NCBI GenBank assembly: GCA_029432815.1
Contig: JAROBA010000026.1
Span: 23,606 to 87,605 of the forward strand
From: Pontiellaceae bacterium B1224
Lineage (GTDB): Bacteria; Verrucomicrobiota; Kiritimatiellia; Kiritimatiellales; Pontiellaceae
Length of the DNA stretch: 64,000 bases
Direction: 5' to 3'
The notes under the pieces were generated by a model. The model saw only the letters and a program-made list of their open reading frames with translations, did no database searches and had not been told where the DNA came from. This document shows, piece by piece, positions 1 through 8,815 of the stretch (positions are counted from its first letter, which is position 1; the number at the start of each line of letters is the position of its first letter). Made by a program: the position numbers and the translations under genes.

Positions 1-17
1 TCACGTTATCAGAAGAG

Positions 18-872
18 ATGTTCTGCTCGCAATCAGCCCATGATATCCGTAGAAATAATTGGATGACGTACTTCGACCTCACCATTGCAGAACTGCTGCT
101 CCGACTGGGCCTGGGTGCCGCAATTGGATTCTGCGTGGGTTTATCCGGCGTCGGGGGCGGTATACTCGGAATGCAGGCCACCTCGTTTGTACTGGGCCTT
201 GATCCGATTCGGGCCGTCGGAACCACCAGTCTCTATCTTTTCCTGACGAACATTGCGGCCTCCATTCAGCATATCCGCAATAAAAACGTCTCGTGGGGCT
301 CCATCTGGCCCGTTCTGCTCGGCGCGCTGCCGGCCGACTTTCTGGTCTCGCGCTGGATCAGCGCACAGGGAACCAATCCCGAACTGAAAGCCGGACTCGA
401 AAATCTGATCCTGTTCGTTGTTTTCGTGGCCATCGTTGCCATGGCCGTGAACACCCTGAAAAAAACCGCAGACCCGGATGCGACACCCGGCGGGCGCATT
501 TCCAATTGCTGGAAACGGAAAGTGATCGGATTTATTTTCGGCATCGCTTTCGGATGTATTGTGGGAGCAACGTCTGTCGGGGGCGGCATCCTGCTGGTAC
601 CGGCGCTGATTCTGCTCGGACTCTCCTCGCACCGCACCGTTGGAAGCGCCATTTTCATTACCATGACGCTCACCTGCATCACGGCTTTCACCTACGGCAT
701 TGAAGGCGAAGTCGACCGCGTCACAGCCATCACCATGGCCATTGGCTCTCTGGTCGGCGTTTTCTTCGGATGCCGCTGTTCGATGGGCATTCCGGATAAA
801 GTTCTGAAAAAAACCATGCTCGTGATTATTTTCAGCATCGCCGTCGCCATGCTTTTCACCCGCACAAAATAG
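18..872 (+). CDS. TauE/SafE-family sulfite/anion permease
   Basis: Inner-membrane permease of the TauE/SafE (former DUF81) family, which moves sulfite, sulfonates or similar anions. The sequence is almost wholly hydrophobic and shows the family's internal duplication: a glycine-rich VGLSGVGGGILGMQA in the first half is echoed by VGATSVGGGILLVPA in the second. The ATG at 18 has no well-spaced ribosome site; an in-frame ATG at 63 (MTYFDLTIAE) would give 269 residues, the usual family length, and is a good alternative start. It converges on a SulP transporter, so two anion transporters share one intergenic repeat. Substrate is not readable from sequence; sulfate or sulfite is inferred from the pairing. 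Confidence 0.88.
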   Translation: MFCSQSAHDIRRNNWMTYFDLTIAELLLRLGLGAAIGFCVGLSGVGGGILGMQATSFVLGLDPIRAVGTTSLYLFLTNIAASIQHIRNKNVSWGSIWPVLLGALPADFLVSRWISAQGTNPELKAGLENLILFVVFVAIVAMAVNTLKKTADPDATPGGRISNCWKRKVIGFIFGIAFGCIVGATSVGGGILLVPALILLGLSSHRTVGSAIFITMTLTCITAFTYGIEGEVDRVTAITMAIGSLVGVFFGCRCSMGIPDKVLKKTMLVIIFSIAVAMLFTRTK

Positions 873-895
873 GCTCATTATCAGATTCCGAGAGA

Positions 896-972
896 GATCG
901 TGTGGCGCGGACTTTCCAGTCTGCGCTCCTGTTGCTCGGAGTGGGCAGACAGGAAAGTCTGCCCCACATTTT
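896..972. repeat. Large imperfect inverted repeat between two convergent genes
   Basis: A GTGGCGCGGACTTTCCAGTC arm is answered by GGAAAGTCTGCCCCAC on the other side of a short loop. The arms are about 25 bases with about 80% complementarity, and each is itself partly palindromic. It fills the gap between the TauE and SulP stop codons and could fold as a transcript end for both. Its reverse translation resembles a phrase often seen in spurious PVC-group proteins. Confidence 0.7.
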
Positions 973-1002
973 TCAGACATTGCACCCAGAAATGGCGCGA
1001 TG

Positions 1003-2718
1003 CTAAATCGTGAAACTGATGTCCGACGGCATGCGTGCGAAGACTTCTTCAATGGCATGCTCGTAGGTCCCGAAAAAGTTTTCCCGGCCCACCCGCTCCA
1101 CCAACCCGCTGCTTTCCAGCACTTCGAGCACCTGCTGCTTCACCCCGACAAACATCAGCTGAATGCCTCTGTGCCGCAACTGTCCGTGCAGCTCCTTGAG
1201 CATCTCCGTGCCGGAAGAATCAATTTCATTGATCCCGCTGAAAATGATCGCCACATTCCGGCTCTCCGGAACCCGTTCCAAATGCTGATGAACCTGATCT
1301 TCAAAATAGGCCGCATTGGCGAAAAACAACCGGCCGTCCAGCTGGATCGCCGGCAGATTTCGGTCCACTTCCAATCCATGGAAATCCGCATCGCGCAGCG
1401 CACCGTCCGGGTGCCGACCCAACAGGGAAACATGCGGTCGCATCATTTTATAGAGGTGCATAAAGATAGAAACCGATGCCCCCAGCAGAATGCCCTTTTC
1501 CAGCTGCGGTGCAAAAAACAGCGTACCGGCAAATGTCACCCACGCCGCAACGCCGTCGGCTTTGGTGACCTTTATGAACGACGCAAGCTGCTTGAAATTC
1601 ATCAGCTTGATGACGGCCGCAATGATGATCGCCGCCAGCACTGTTTTCGGCAGGTAATAGAAGAGCGGCGTGCAGACCAGCAGAAAAACGAGCACAAACA
1701 GACCGGTAAAAACGGCGGCCAGGCCGCTACGGGCCCCACTGGCAAAATTCAAGGCTGAACGGGAAAAGGACCCGTTAATCGGCTGCCCGCCGGAAAAAGC
1801 CGCACCGAACGAAGCCAGCGCCTGCCCGACCGCCTCCTGGTTCACATTCAGCTTTTGATGACTGCGCGCCGCAATACCGCGCGCCACGGAACACGTTTCC
1901 ATGAAACCGACAAACGCAAAAATCAGCGCCCCCGGCAGCAGCTTCATTGTATTTCCAAGGTCTGGAACCGGCCAGACCGGTTTTGGCAGCCCCGCCGGAA
2001 TCGTCCCGACAATCGCCAGCGGATGCGCCGTTTGCACCGGATCGCTCAAACCCAGGAAATAGACCGCCGCCGTGGCCAGCGATGCAATAATGAGCGCCAC
2101 CGGCACCCGCGGAAAAAAGCGGCGGCCGACGAGCAGCAGAATTAAGGAAACCGCTCCGATCAGCAGACTGGCGACATTCACAGAATTGAGCTGACTGAAC
2201 AGGCCGGCCAAATCGCCCAGCATATGATCCGAACGCGCCAGCGGAATCCCGAGTATTTTCCCCAGCTGCGAAACGGCAATCAAAATACCGCCTGCATTAA
2301 TGAAACCTTCAATCACCGGGCGCGAAAGAAAATTGATGATGAAGCCCAGCCGGAAAATGGCAATCAGCGCCCAGATGATGCCGACCAGAAAACCCAGCTG
2401 AACGGCCAGTTTCACATATTCGGCCGATCCTGCCGCGGTCAGCGGCATCAGAACAGCAGCCACAATCAGCGCCATCGTGGCACCCGGTCCCGTTTGAAGA
2501 TGTTTTGATGACCCCCAGAGTCCTCCAAGAATTACCGGAATGAAGGCGGCATAGAGCCCCGCCCATACAGGAAGCCCGGCCAGTTCGGCATAGGCCATCG
2601 ACTGAGGAATCAGCACCAGCGCAACCGTAAGCCCTGCAAGCAGATCGGAACGTATTTCCGCGATCCCCATCGGGAACCACGCAACAAACGGAAACCATTT
2701 TTTACTCAATAAACGCAC
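1003..2718 (-). CDS. SulP-family anion transporter with STAS domain
   Basis: Secondary transporter of sulfate or bicarbonate in the inner membrane. The first 430 residues form the SulP core: an early LIPQSMAYAELAGLPVWAGL segment and a SSKHLQTGPGATMALIVAAV segment, both typical of the family. Residues about 455-565 form the cytoplasmic STAS domain with a conserved INEIDSSGTEML stretch. At 571 residues the length is normal. The start is GTG at 2718, with AAGGTG eight bases upstream. It converges on the TauE-type permease. A palindrome variant at 1953-1967 lies inside the gene. Confidence 0.93.
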   Translation of the reverse strand: MRLLSKKWFPFVAWFPMGIAEIRSDLLAGLTVALVLIPQSMAYAELAGLPVWAGLYAAFIPVILGGLWGSSKHLQTGPGATMALIVAAVLMPLTAAGSAEYVKLAVQLGFLVGIIWALIAIFRLGFIINFLSRPVIEGFINAGGILIAVSQLGKILGIPLARSDHMLGDLAGLFSQLNSVNVASLLIGAVSLILLLVGRRFFPRVPVALIIASLATAAVYFLGLSDPVQTAHPLAIVGTIPAGLPKPVWPVPDLGNTMKLLPGALIFAFVGFMETCSVARGIAARSHQKLNVNQEAVGQALASFGAAFSGGQPINGSFSRSALNFASGARSGLAAVFTGLFVLVFLLVCTPLFYYLPKTVLAAIIIAAVIKLMNFKQLASFIKVTKADGVAAWVTFAGTLFFAPQLEKGILLGASVSIFMHLYKMMRPHVSLLGRHPDGALRDADFHGLEVDRNLPAIQLDGRLFFANAAYFEDQVHQHLERVPESRNVAIIFSGINEIDSSGTEMLKELHGQLRHRGIQLMFVGVKQQVLEVLESSGLVERVGRENFFGTYEHAIEEVFARMPSDISFTI

Positions 2719-2878
2719 AGATTAATCACCTTTAAAACGCCTTTAATATGTCTATTCCGATAATATATCAAGCTTTTGATTCCGTATCTTAATCCCACCC
2801 AAGTGATCAGGAGCCGGAAAAAGTTCATGTCCCGATTCAAGGGAATCGGCAACGTGGACGCGCATTCCTTGTTAAATG
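2719..2878. other. Intergenic stretch with short hairpin
   Basis: Upstream region of the SulP gene and downstream region of the acyl-CoA dehydrogenase gene. It holds a perfect 7-bp hairpin, CCGATTC-aagg-GAATCGG, at 2832-2849. No gene or clear promoter was seen. Confidence 0.5.
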
Positions 2879-2909
2879 AAAAAGCCCCGCCGAAGTGGCG
2901 GAGCTTTTT
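2879..2909 (-). terminator. Rho-independent terminator after acyl-CoA dehydrogenase
   Basis: GCTCCGCC and GGCGGGGC pair around a five-base loop and are flanked by runs of five A and five T, so the structure can act in both directions. It lies about 40 bases past the dehydrogenase stop codon. Confidence 0.8.
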
Positions 2910-2912
2910 GCG

Positions 2913-2944
2913 TTCCTGACCTTGGAAAGTTCCAAGGGTTGGAA
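2913..2944. repeat. Tandem pair of 15-bp palindromes next to a stop codon
   Basis: A perfect TTCCAAGGGTTGGAA at 2930-2944 lies two bases past the dehydrogenase stop. It is preceded, with an AG spacer, by a degenerate TTCCTGACCTTGGAA at 2913-2927. The same AG-linked arrangement recurs at 22122-22153. Confidence 0.8.
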
Positions 2945-2946
2945 GT

Positions 2947-4107
2947 TTATTTCGAGGCGTATTCTTTCACGAGGGCATTGCCGACGATGTCGCGCTGAAT
3001 CTGGTTGGTGCCTTCGTAGATCTGGAGGATCTTGGCATCGCGCATCATCTTTTCGACGGGATATTCCTTCATGAAGCCGTAGCCGCCGAGCACCTGAACG
3101 GCATCGGTGGTGACGGACATGGCGACGTCGCCCGCATAGTATTTACACATGGCGGAAATCTTGGAGACATCCTTTACGCCGGCGTCGAGAGTACGGCAGG
3201 CCGCATAGGTAATGGCACGCGCGGTTTCGACTTTGGTGGACATTTCAGCCAGCATCCAGAGCAGGCCCTGGTTGGCAATGACCGGTTTGCCGAACTGCTT
3301 GCGCACCTTGGCATATTTGACGGCTTCGTCGAGTGCGCCCTGCGCAAGACCCACGCCCTGCGCTGCGATACCCGGACGGGAAACGTCGAACGTTTTCATG
3401 GCGAGCAGGAAGCCCATGCCTTCACGGCCGATTACATTTTCAGCCGGCACTTCGCAATCTTCAAAAACGAGCTCGCGGGTGGCGGAAGCGCGGATACCGA
3501 GCTTGTCTTCTTTTTTACCGAAGCTGAAGCCGGGCGTGTCCTTTTCAACAATAAAGCAGGAAACGCCGCGCGAGCCCTTGGCTTTGTTGGTGACCGCAAA
3601 TACGGTGTAGATATCCGCTTCGCCGCCATTGGTGATCCACTGCTTGGTGCCATTGAGGATATATTTATCGCCTTTTTTCACGGCCGTCGTCTGGATGCCG
3701 CCTGCGTCGGAACCGGCATTGGCTTCAGTCAGACCGAAAGCCGCCCATTTTTCGCCGGTCGCCAGCGGAGAGAGGTATTTCTTTTTCTGCTCGTCGGAAC
3801 CGCCGATAATGATCGGATCGGCGCCGAGAGCGTTGGCCGCATAGGATACGGAAACGCCGATACAGTATTTAGACATGGTTTCGATGGCCATACAGAAGCC
3901 GAGCTGATCCGCGCCGAATCCGCCGTACTCTTCCGGAATGTAGAGCCCCATCAGATCCATCTGAGCGAGTTCTTTCAGAAGGTCCGCCGGGAAGATGCCC
4001 TTTTCGTCGAGCTCCGCACGAACCGGAACAATGCGTTCTTTACCGAAATCGTCGATCAGGTCGATGATCTCCTGTTGCTCTTCACTGATTCCCCAATTGA
4101 TAGCCAT
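2947..4107 (-). CDS. Acyl-CoA dehydrogenase
   Basis: FAD enzyme that introduces the alpha-beta double bond into acyl-CoA and passes electrons to ETF. All hallmarks of short/medium-chain acyl-CoA dehydrogenases are present: the FGLTEANAGSDAGG signature near residue 130, the GTKQWITNGG flavin segment, and the catalytic base Glu365 in IYEGTNQIQRD. Length is 386 residues, as usual. AGGAG lies seven bases before the ATG. It is the last gene of a minus-strand run with etfB, etfA and trxB, so its electron acceptor is encoded beside it. Chain-length preference cannot be told. Confidence 0.95.
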   Translation of the reverse strand: MAINWGISEEQQEIIDLIDDFGKERIVPVRAELDEKGIFPADLLKELAQMDLMGLYIPEEYGGFGADQLGFCMAIETMSKYCIGVSVSYAANALGADPIIIGGSDEQKKKYLSPLATGEKWAAFGLTEANAGSDAGGIQTTAVKKGDKYILNGTKQWITNGGEADIYTVFAVTNKAKGSRGVSCFIVEKDTPGFSFGKKEDKLGIRASATRELVFEDCEVPAENVIGREGMGFLLAMKTFDVSRPGIAAQGVGLAQGALDEAVKYAKVRKQFGKPVIANQGLLWMLAEMSTKVETARAITYAACRTLDAGVKDVSKISAMCKYYAGDVAMSVTTDAVQVLGGYGFMKEYPVEKMMRDAKILQIYEGTNQIQRDIVGNALVKEYASK

Positions 4108-4129
4108 GTCTTTCTCCTAGTTAGTTAAC

Positions 4130-4240
4130 CCATTTCCGATTGCCGATTTTTGATTGCCGATTTGTCGCCTTGTCCGCCGGAGCCTTGGCAAAGGCGGAAG
4201 TCCCATAAATCGGCAATCGGCATTCTAAAATCAAAAAATT
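4130..4240. repeat. Inverted repeat 'ATTGCCGATTTTTGAT' element
   Basis: Fills the trxB/acyl-CoA dehydrogenase gap. The left side has ATTGCCGATTTTTGAT (4139-4154) and a second TTGCCGATTT; the right side has AAATCGGCAATCGGCATT; a GC-rich inner stem lies between. The first 16 bases recur exactly at 55185-55200. Confidence 0.75.
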
Positions 4241-4246
4241 ATTTCC

Positions 4247-5167
4247 CTACTCCCCTTGCGCTTCGAGGAAGCGTTCGGCTTCCAGCGCGGCCGCACAGCC
4301 GGTACCGGCGGCGGTTACTGCCTGACGGTAGATCGCATCGGAAACATCGCCCGCCGCATAGACGCCTTCATATTTTGTCTTCACGCCGTCAGCAATGAGA
4401 TACCCGACGTCGTCCATTTCCAGTTGTTCAAATGCATCAGTGTTTGGCTTATGGCCGATCGCCGAAAAATATCCAGAGGCTGGAATATCCCTCGTTTCGC
4501 CGGTGTTCACATCTTTAATCCGCACACCGGTCACGCCGGAATCGTCGCCGAGAATTTCGTCGATGGTAGAGTTCCAGGCCATTTCGATCTTCGGGTGGTT
4601 AATGGCCCGATCGGCCATGATCTTGGAGGCGCGAAGCTCGTCTCTACGGTGGACGAGTGTGACCTTTGAAGCAAACTTGGTAAGAAAGGTCGCTTCTTCA
4701 CAGGCGGTATCGCCGCCACCGACGACGACGACCGGAACGTCTTTATAAAACGCGCCATCGCAGGTGGCACAGGCGGAAACACCGCGGCCCATAAATTTCT
4801 GCTCCGATTCGAGGCCCAGGTACTTGGCAGTTGCTCCGGTGGCAATAATCACCGTTTTGGCTTCGATCGGTTCACCAACCATCATTTCGAGCTTAAACGG
4901 ACGCTTTGAAAAGTCGGCTTTGGCAACGGCGTCGTATTCCGCAAAGCGGGTTCCGAAACGAGCCGCCTGCGCTTTAAACTTGTCCATCATTTCCGTGCCG
5001 TCGATGCCATCGGGGAAGCCCGGATAGTTTTCGACTTCGGTGGTGGTGGTGAGCTGTCCGCCCGGCTGCATGCCTTCAATAACAAGTGGATTGAGGTTGG
5101 CGCGGGCACAGTAGATTGCGGCGGTCATGCCGGCGGCACCGGCTCCGATAATTACAACATTTTCCAT
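4247..5167 (-). CDS. trxB: Thioredoxin-disulfide reductase
   Basis: FAD/NADPH flavoenzyme that reduces thioredoxin. The N-terminal FAD motif [10 protein letters not shown] (residues 8-17), the redox-active CATC (133-136), the NADPH motif [11 protein letters not shown] and the closing VYAAGDVSD box are all visible. At 306 residues it is of bacterial low-molecular-weight TrxB length. AAAGGA precedes the ATG by seven bases. It lies between etfA and the acyl-CoA dehydrogenase on the same strand, but repeat-filled gaps on both sides leave co-transcription uncertain. Confidence 0.96.
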   Translation of the reverse strand: MENVVIIGAGAAGMTAAIYCARANLNPLVIEGMQPGGQLTTTTEVENYPGFPDGIDGTEMMDKFKAQAARFGTRFAEYDAVAKADFSKRPFKLEMMVGEPIEAKTVIIATGATAKYLGLESEQKFMGRGVSACATCDGAFYKDVPVVVVGGGDTACEEATFLTKFASKVTLVHRRDELRASKIMADRAINHPKIEMAWNSTIDEILGDDSGVTGVRIKDVNTGETRDIPASGYFSAIGHKPNTDAFEQLEMDDVGYLIADGVKTKYEGVYAAGDVSDAIYRQAVTAAGTGCAAALEAERFLEAQGE

Positions 5168-5182
5168 ATCAGTATCCTTTGT

Positions 5183-5280
5183 AAGTTGGATTATTGGATG
5201 AATGGATTACAGGATTGTTCCAGACAATTCAAACCGCCAATCCACTCAATCAATCATCCAAAAGTCCATTGCAGCAGGCT
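5183..5280. repeat. Inverted repeat of TTGGAT/ATCCAA words
   Basis: Between etfA and trxB. The left arm is built of TTGGATTATTGGATGAATGG and the right arm of CCAATCCACTCAATCAATCA followed by TCCAAAAGTCC. The reverse complement of the right arm matches the left at roughly three quarters of positions. Confidence 0.65.
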
Positions 5281-5281
5281 G

Positions 5282-6283
5282 CTATGCTTTCGCTGCGGCG
5301 ATCTGCTTCTGGAATTCAGGAACCAGTTCGTGCAAGTCGCCGATCAGGCCGAAATCGGCAATATCGAAGATCGGCGCATCGGGGTCCTTATTGATCGCAA
5401 TAATCATGTCGGAACTCTGCATACCGGCCAGATGCTGAATCGCGCCGGAAATCCCGCAGGCGATGTAAACCACCGGACAAACGGTTTTACCGGTCTGTCC
5501 CACCTGGTGATGGTGCGAAATCCAGCCCGCATCCACCGTGGCACGGGAAGCCCCGACCGCCGCGCCCATTTCAGCTGCGAGGTCGTAGATGACTTTAAAG
5601 TTCTCAGGCTTTCCAACACCGCGTCCGCCGGAAACGATGAACTGTGCCGCGTTGAGGTCGATGCTGTTATCATCGGCTTCGTGAACCGATTCCAATCGGC
5701 GCATCCGTTCAGGCACGCCGGAAAGGTCGACTTCATATTTGATCTGCTCGCCGGTTTCGTTATCAGACAGCTTGGTCTTTTTGAAAACATTCGAGCGGAC
5801 GGTCGACATTTGTGGTCGATGATCGGGACAGATGATGGTGGCCATAATGTTTCCACCGAAAGCCGGACGGGTTTGCAGCAGGTTGCCTGCTTCAACATCG
5901 TAGTCGAGTTCGGTACAGTCAGCCGTAAGACCGGCATCCACCATAACGGCCACGGTCGGTGCCAGGCTGCGTCCGATCGTGGTGGCTCCGTAGAGCACGA
6001 TTTCCGGTTTCACTTCGTTGATCAGCTGAGCAACGGCCCGGGAATAGTAATCGTTCTGATAGTCGGCCAGTTTCGGATCGTCGATGGTATACACCTTCTT
6101 CGCTCCGAAGTTATAAAGCTCCTGACAAAGTTCGGCGCCATTGGCGGAAGGTAGAACCGCACAAAGTGTGAAGCCCGCTTTTTCCGCCAGAATCTGACCC
6201 TGACTGAGAAGTTCCTGCACCACACCGGCAATCTTGCCTTCGCGTTGCTCCGCATAGACCCAAAGTTCTTTTGTGGTGCTCAT
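5282..6283 (-). CDS. etfA: Electron transfer flavoprotein alpha subunit
   Basis: Large ETF subunit, which carries FAD electrons between acyl-CoA dehydrogenases and the respiratory or bifurcating acceptor. The C-terminal FAD domain is intact: SGGRGVGKPENF, then GASRATVDAGW, HHHQVGQTGKTV and the ISGAIQHLAGMQ stretch before INKDPDAPIF. Length is 333 residues. Its ATG overlaps the etfB stop codon as ATGA, so the two are translationally coupled. Sequence alone does not show whether the complex is bifurcating. Confidence 0.95.
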   Translation of the reverse strand: MSTTKELWVYAEQREGKIAGVVQELLSQGQILAEKAGFTLCAVLPSANGAELCQELYNFGAKKVYTIDDPKLADYQNDYYSRAVAQLINEVKPEIVLYGATTIGRSLAPTVAVMVDAGLTADCTELDYDVEAGNLLQTRPAFGGNIMATIICPDHRPQMSTVRSNVFKKTKLSDNETGEQIKYEVDLSGVPERMRRLESVHEADDNSIDLNAAQFIVSGGRGVGKPENFKVIYDLAAEMGAAVGASRATVDAGWISHHHQVGQTGKTVCPVVYIACGISGAIQHLAGMQSSDMIIAINKDPDAPIFDIADFGLIGDLHELVPEFQKQIAAAKA

Positions 6284-7068
6284 AATACGTGCTGCTCCTT
6301 CATTTTTCCGATCAGTTCCGCGATCATATCAGCCGGTTCACCGGACAGGATTTCTTTGTTCAGCTTAACCGGCGGAGCGAATACCTTGGCGACCTTCGTC
6401 GGAGATCCCGCCAGCCCAATATTACCTTCTTCAGGTTGCAGCTCTTCAACGCCCCAGCAGGGAATCTCGGCCTTTTTGGCGGCCATCTTTTTCTTCAGAG
6501 AAGGCATACGCAGGCTGTTGGCTTCTTTCACAACGGTGAGCGCACAGGGTTTATCGACATCCCAGACTTCGTAGCCGTCTTCCGTAACCTTATTCACCTT
6601 AAAGGTATCCCCGGTAACTTCCACCGCTTTGGCATACGTGATCATCGGGAAATCAAGAAAATGCGCCACACCCGGCCCCACCTGCGCAGTATCGCCGTCA
6701 ATCGCCTGTTTTCCGAAGAGCACCAGATCGACATCTTCGATTTTCCGAATCGCGAGATTGATAGTGTACGATGTGGCCCACGTGTCGGCTCCACCGAATT
6801 TACGATCGGAAACCAGAATGGCTTCGTCGGCGCCGTGCGACAGTGCGGTACGCAATGCCTGCTCCGCCTGCGGCGGTCCCATGGAGAGCACGATGACTTT
6901 TCCGCCGTGTAAATCCTTGAGCTGCAGCGCCATTTCGAGCGCGTTTTCATCGAACGGATTAATGATGGACGGAACCCCTGCCCGATTCAGCCGATTGGTC
7001 TCACGATCGATCGTGACCTTGTCCGAATCCGGTACCTGCTTAATGCATACTACGATGTTCATAGACAT
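6280..7068 (-). CDS. etfB: Electron transfer flavoprotein beta subunit
   Basis: Small ETF subunit, partner of the adjacent alpha subunit. It shows the N-terminal IVVCIKQVPDSDKV, the ETF signature around NPFDENALEMALQL, and the GKQAIDGDTAQVGP nucleotide-binding segment. Length is 262 residues. The ATG at 7068 is six bases before an in-frame ATG (7062) that is better spaced from the upstream AAAGGG and may be the real start. It is the first gene of the etfB-etfA-trxB-dehydrogenase run. Confidence 0.95.
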   Translation of the reverse strand: MSMNIVVCIKQVPDSDKVTIDRETNRLNRAGVPSIINPFDENALEMALQLKDLHGGKVIVLSMGPPQAEQALRTALSHGADEAILVSDRKFGGADTWATSYTINLAIRKIEDVDLVLFGKQAIDGDTAQVGPGVAHFLDFPMITYAKAVEVTGDTFKVNKVTEDGYEVWDVDKPCALTVVKEANSLRMPSLKKKMAAKKAEIPCWGVEELQPEEGNIGLAGSPTKVAKVFAPPVKLNKEILSGEPADMIAELIGKMKEQHVL

Positions 7069-7396
7069 CCCTTTCCCGAGTTAATAAACAAAAGACCGAT
7101 AGTAGTTAAAAGGGCCAATGCTCTCAAGTGGAATCACGTATCAATAGCACGCATTCCCCGAAAGTTACACTCGTTGAAAAGGGTACTGACATTGAAAATG
7201 CTGAATACAAAACGGACATTCAGGCCGTCGCTGAGTCCACCGCCCCTTCATCCCTAAATCTGACACGGCATAACTCCCGTACCCGACAAAACAAGAGATG
7301 GCATCGTCTTCTTCCAAACATTGGAAATCACTTTCGGTTGACTCGCCTTTACTAAATTACCAATACTCCGATCATTATTTAAGGAGAGCAACTATC
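7069..7396. other. Divergent promoter region of etfB and lpdA
   Basis: A 328-base gap between divergent genes. It holds one perfect palindrome (7312-7326) and the lpdA ribosome site. I see no confident -35/-10 pair, no tRNA and no credible ORF; an open frame running into lpdA from 7298 lacks coding character. Confidence 0.5.
7312..7326. repeat. TTCCAAACATTGGAA palindrome, intergenic
   Basis: Perfect copy of the 15-bp palindrome, about 70 bases upstream of the lpdA start. Confidence 0.85.
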
Positions 7397-8785
7397 ATGG
7401 ATTTTGACGTAATTGTTATCGGAGCGGGCCCGGGCGGATATCCGGCGGCCATTAAAGCAGCCCAACTGGGCGCAAAAACAGCCATCATCGAGCGCGAATG
7501 GCTTGGCGGAACCTGCCTGAACTGCGGATGTATTCCCACCAAAACCCTGATTGCCGGCGCGGAAGTCTATCAGAAAATTCTGCACGCCGAGTCGTTCGGC
7601 ATTAAGGTCGGGAAACCGAAAATTGACTATCCGGCCATGAAAAAGCGCAAGGACGATGTCATCCAAACGCAGCAGGCCGGTATTGCCTATTTGCTGAAAT
7701 CGCACGGCGTCACCCTCTTTGAAGGACTCGGTTCGTTCCGCGATGCCAACACGATTGCCGTTAAGAAGAGCGACGGCTCCACCGAGACCATCACCGGCAA
7801 AAACATTATTATCGCCACCGGCTCCACCTCCACTGTTCCGGGCTTTATTCCGAAACACGAGCGCATTGTGGAAAGCCGCGCCTTTCTGGAACTGGAAAAA
7901 CTGCCGAAAACGCTGATGGTACTCGGCGGCGGCTACATCGGCTCCGAGCTGGCCTGCATGGCGGCCGGTCTCGGCGTAGAGGTCACGATTGTTGAACTGC
8001 TGCCCGACATTCTGATGTTGCTGGATAAAGACATTCGTAACGAGGTTAAAAAGCATATGAAGAGCGAGCTGGGCATGACCCTGCTGACCGGCGATGCGAT
8101 GCAGGATATCCAGGCTTCGGAAAAGAGTGTTACTGCCAAAGCGGGCGACAAAACCATTGAAGCGGATATGCTGCTGGTTTCGATCGGCCGCAGCCCCGTT
8201 CTTGACGGCCTCAACATTGAAGCCGCCGGTGTAGCTGTGAATGAGCGCGGATATGTGGACGTCGATGAACTCAGCCGCACGAATGTTCCGAACATTTTCT
8301 GCATTGGCGATGTTTCCGGCCGGATGCAGCTGGCGCATGCCGCCACCTCGCAAGCCATGTATGTCTGCGAGCTGATCATGAAGGAAGAAGAGAAAATTGA
8401 AGAAGTCGTGATTCCGGGCGTAATCTTCACCTCTCCGGAAGTGGCGCTGGTCGGCTATACCGAAGACGAGTGCAAAAAGCTGGGCCGCTCCGTCAATGTC
8501 GGGAAATTCCAGTTTAAACCGCTGGGCAAGGCGCAGGCGGCTAACGAAACGGAAGGGTTTGTGAAAATCATTGCCGACAAGGAAAGCGACATCATTATCG
8601 GCGCCCAGTGCGCCGGCCCGCATGCCACCGACCTGATCAGTGAAATGGTTGTGGCCGTTCGCGAGGAGATCACCGCGGAAGAGCTGGGCAACACCGTTCA
8701 TGCCCACCCGACCTTCGCGGAGATCTGGATGGAATGTGCGCACGCCCTGCATAAAGGCTGTGTGCACGCGCCGCCCGCCCGCTAG
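7397..8785 (+). CDS. lpdA: Dihydrolipoyl dehydrogenase
   Basis: FAD-dependent E3 component that reoxidises dihydrolipoamide in 2-oxoacid dehydrogenase or glycine cleavage complexes. It shows the FAD motif GAGPGGYPAA, the redox disulfide in GGTCLNCGCIPTK (Cys40 and Cys45, with an extra Cys43), the NAD motif VLGGGYIGSELA, CIGDVSG and the C-terminal active-site HAHPTFAE. The ATG at 7397 follows AAGGAG; upstream in-frame codons are rejected as non-homologous. Length is 462 residues. No E1, E2 or gcv gene is nearby, so its complex is encoded elsewhere. The residues after Cys-Val-His (APPAR) are an unusual tail. Confidence 0.95.
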   Translation: MDFDVIVIGAGPGGYPAAIKAAQLGAKTAIIEREWLGGTCLNCGCIPTKTLIAGAEVYQKILHAESFGIKVGKPKIDYPAMKKRKDDVIQTQQAGIAYLLKSHGVTLFEGLGSFRDANTIAVKKSDGSTETITGKNIIIATGSTSTVPGFIPKHERIVESRAFLELEKLPKTLMVLGGGYIGSELACMAAGLGVEVTIVELLPDILMLLDKDIRNEVKKHMKSELGMTLLTGDAMQDIQASEKSVTAKAGDKTIEADMLLVSIGRSPVLDGLNIEAAGVAVNERGYVDVDELSRTNVPNIFCIGDVSGRMQLAHAATSQAMYVCELIMKEEEKIEEVVIPGVIFTSPEVALVGYTEDECKKLGRSVNVGKFQFKPLGKAQAANETEGFVKIIADKESDIIIGAQCAGPHATDLISEMVVAVREEITAEELGNTVHAHPTFAEIWMECAHALHKGCVHAPPAR

Positions 8786-8791
8786 AAAAAC

Positions 8792-8806
8792 TTCCAATGA
8801 TTGGAA
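8792..8806. repeat. TTCCAATGATTGGAA palindrome between convergent genes
   Basis: Perfect copy lying six bases past the lpdA stop and nine before the stop of the convergent gene. It is the only structure in this 30-base gap and has no T-run beside it. Confidence 0.85.
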
Positions 8807-8815
8807 AGGTGCTCG

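Noticed and set aside
141..1058. 305-codon minus-strand frame over the TauE gene
   Set aside because: A shadow of TauE joined to the intergenic repeat; it explains why the repeat's phrase appears in spurious database proteins.
7379..8797. 472-codon open frame antisense to lpdA
   Set aside because: lpdA has complete family motifs on the other strand; the antisense translation is low in recognisable order and arises from GC-rich third positions.
8792..8806. 15-bp palindromes as rho-independent terminators
   Set aside because: The stem is only six base pairs, two thirds of them A/T-containing, no T-run follows, and most copies are inside genes.
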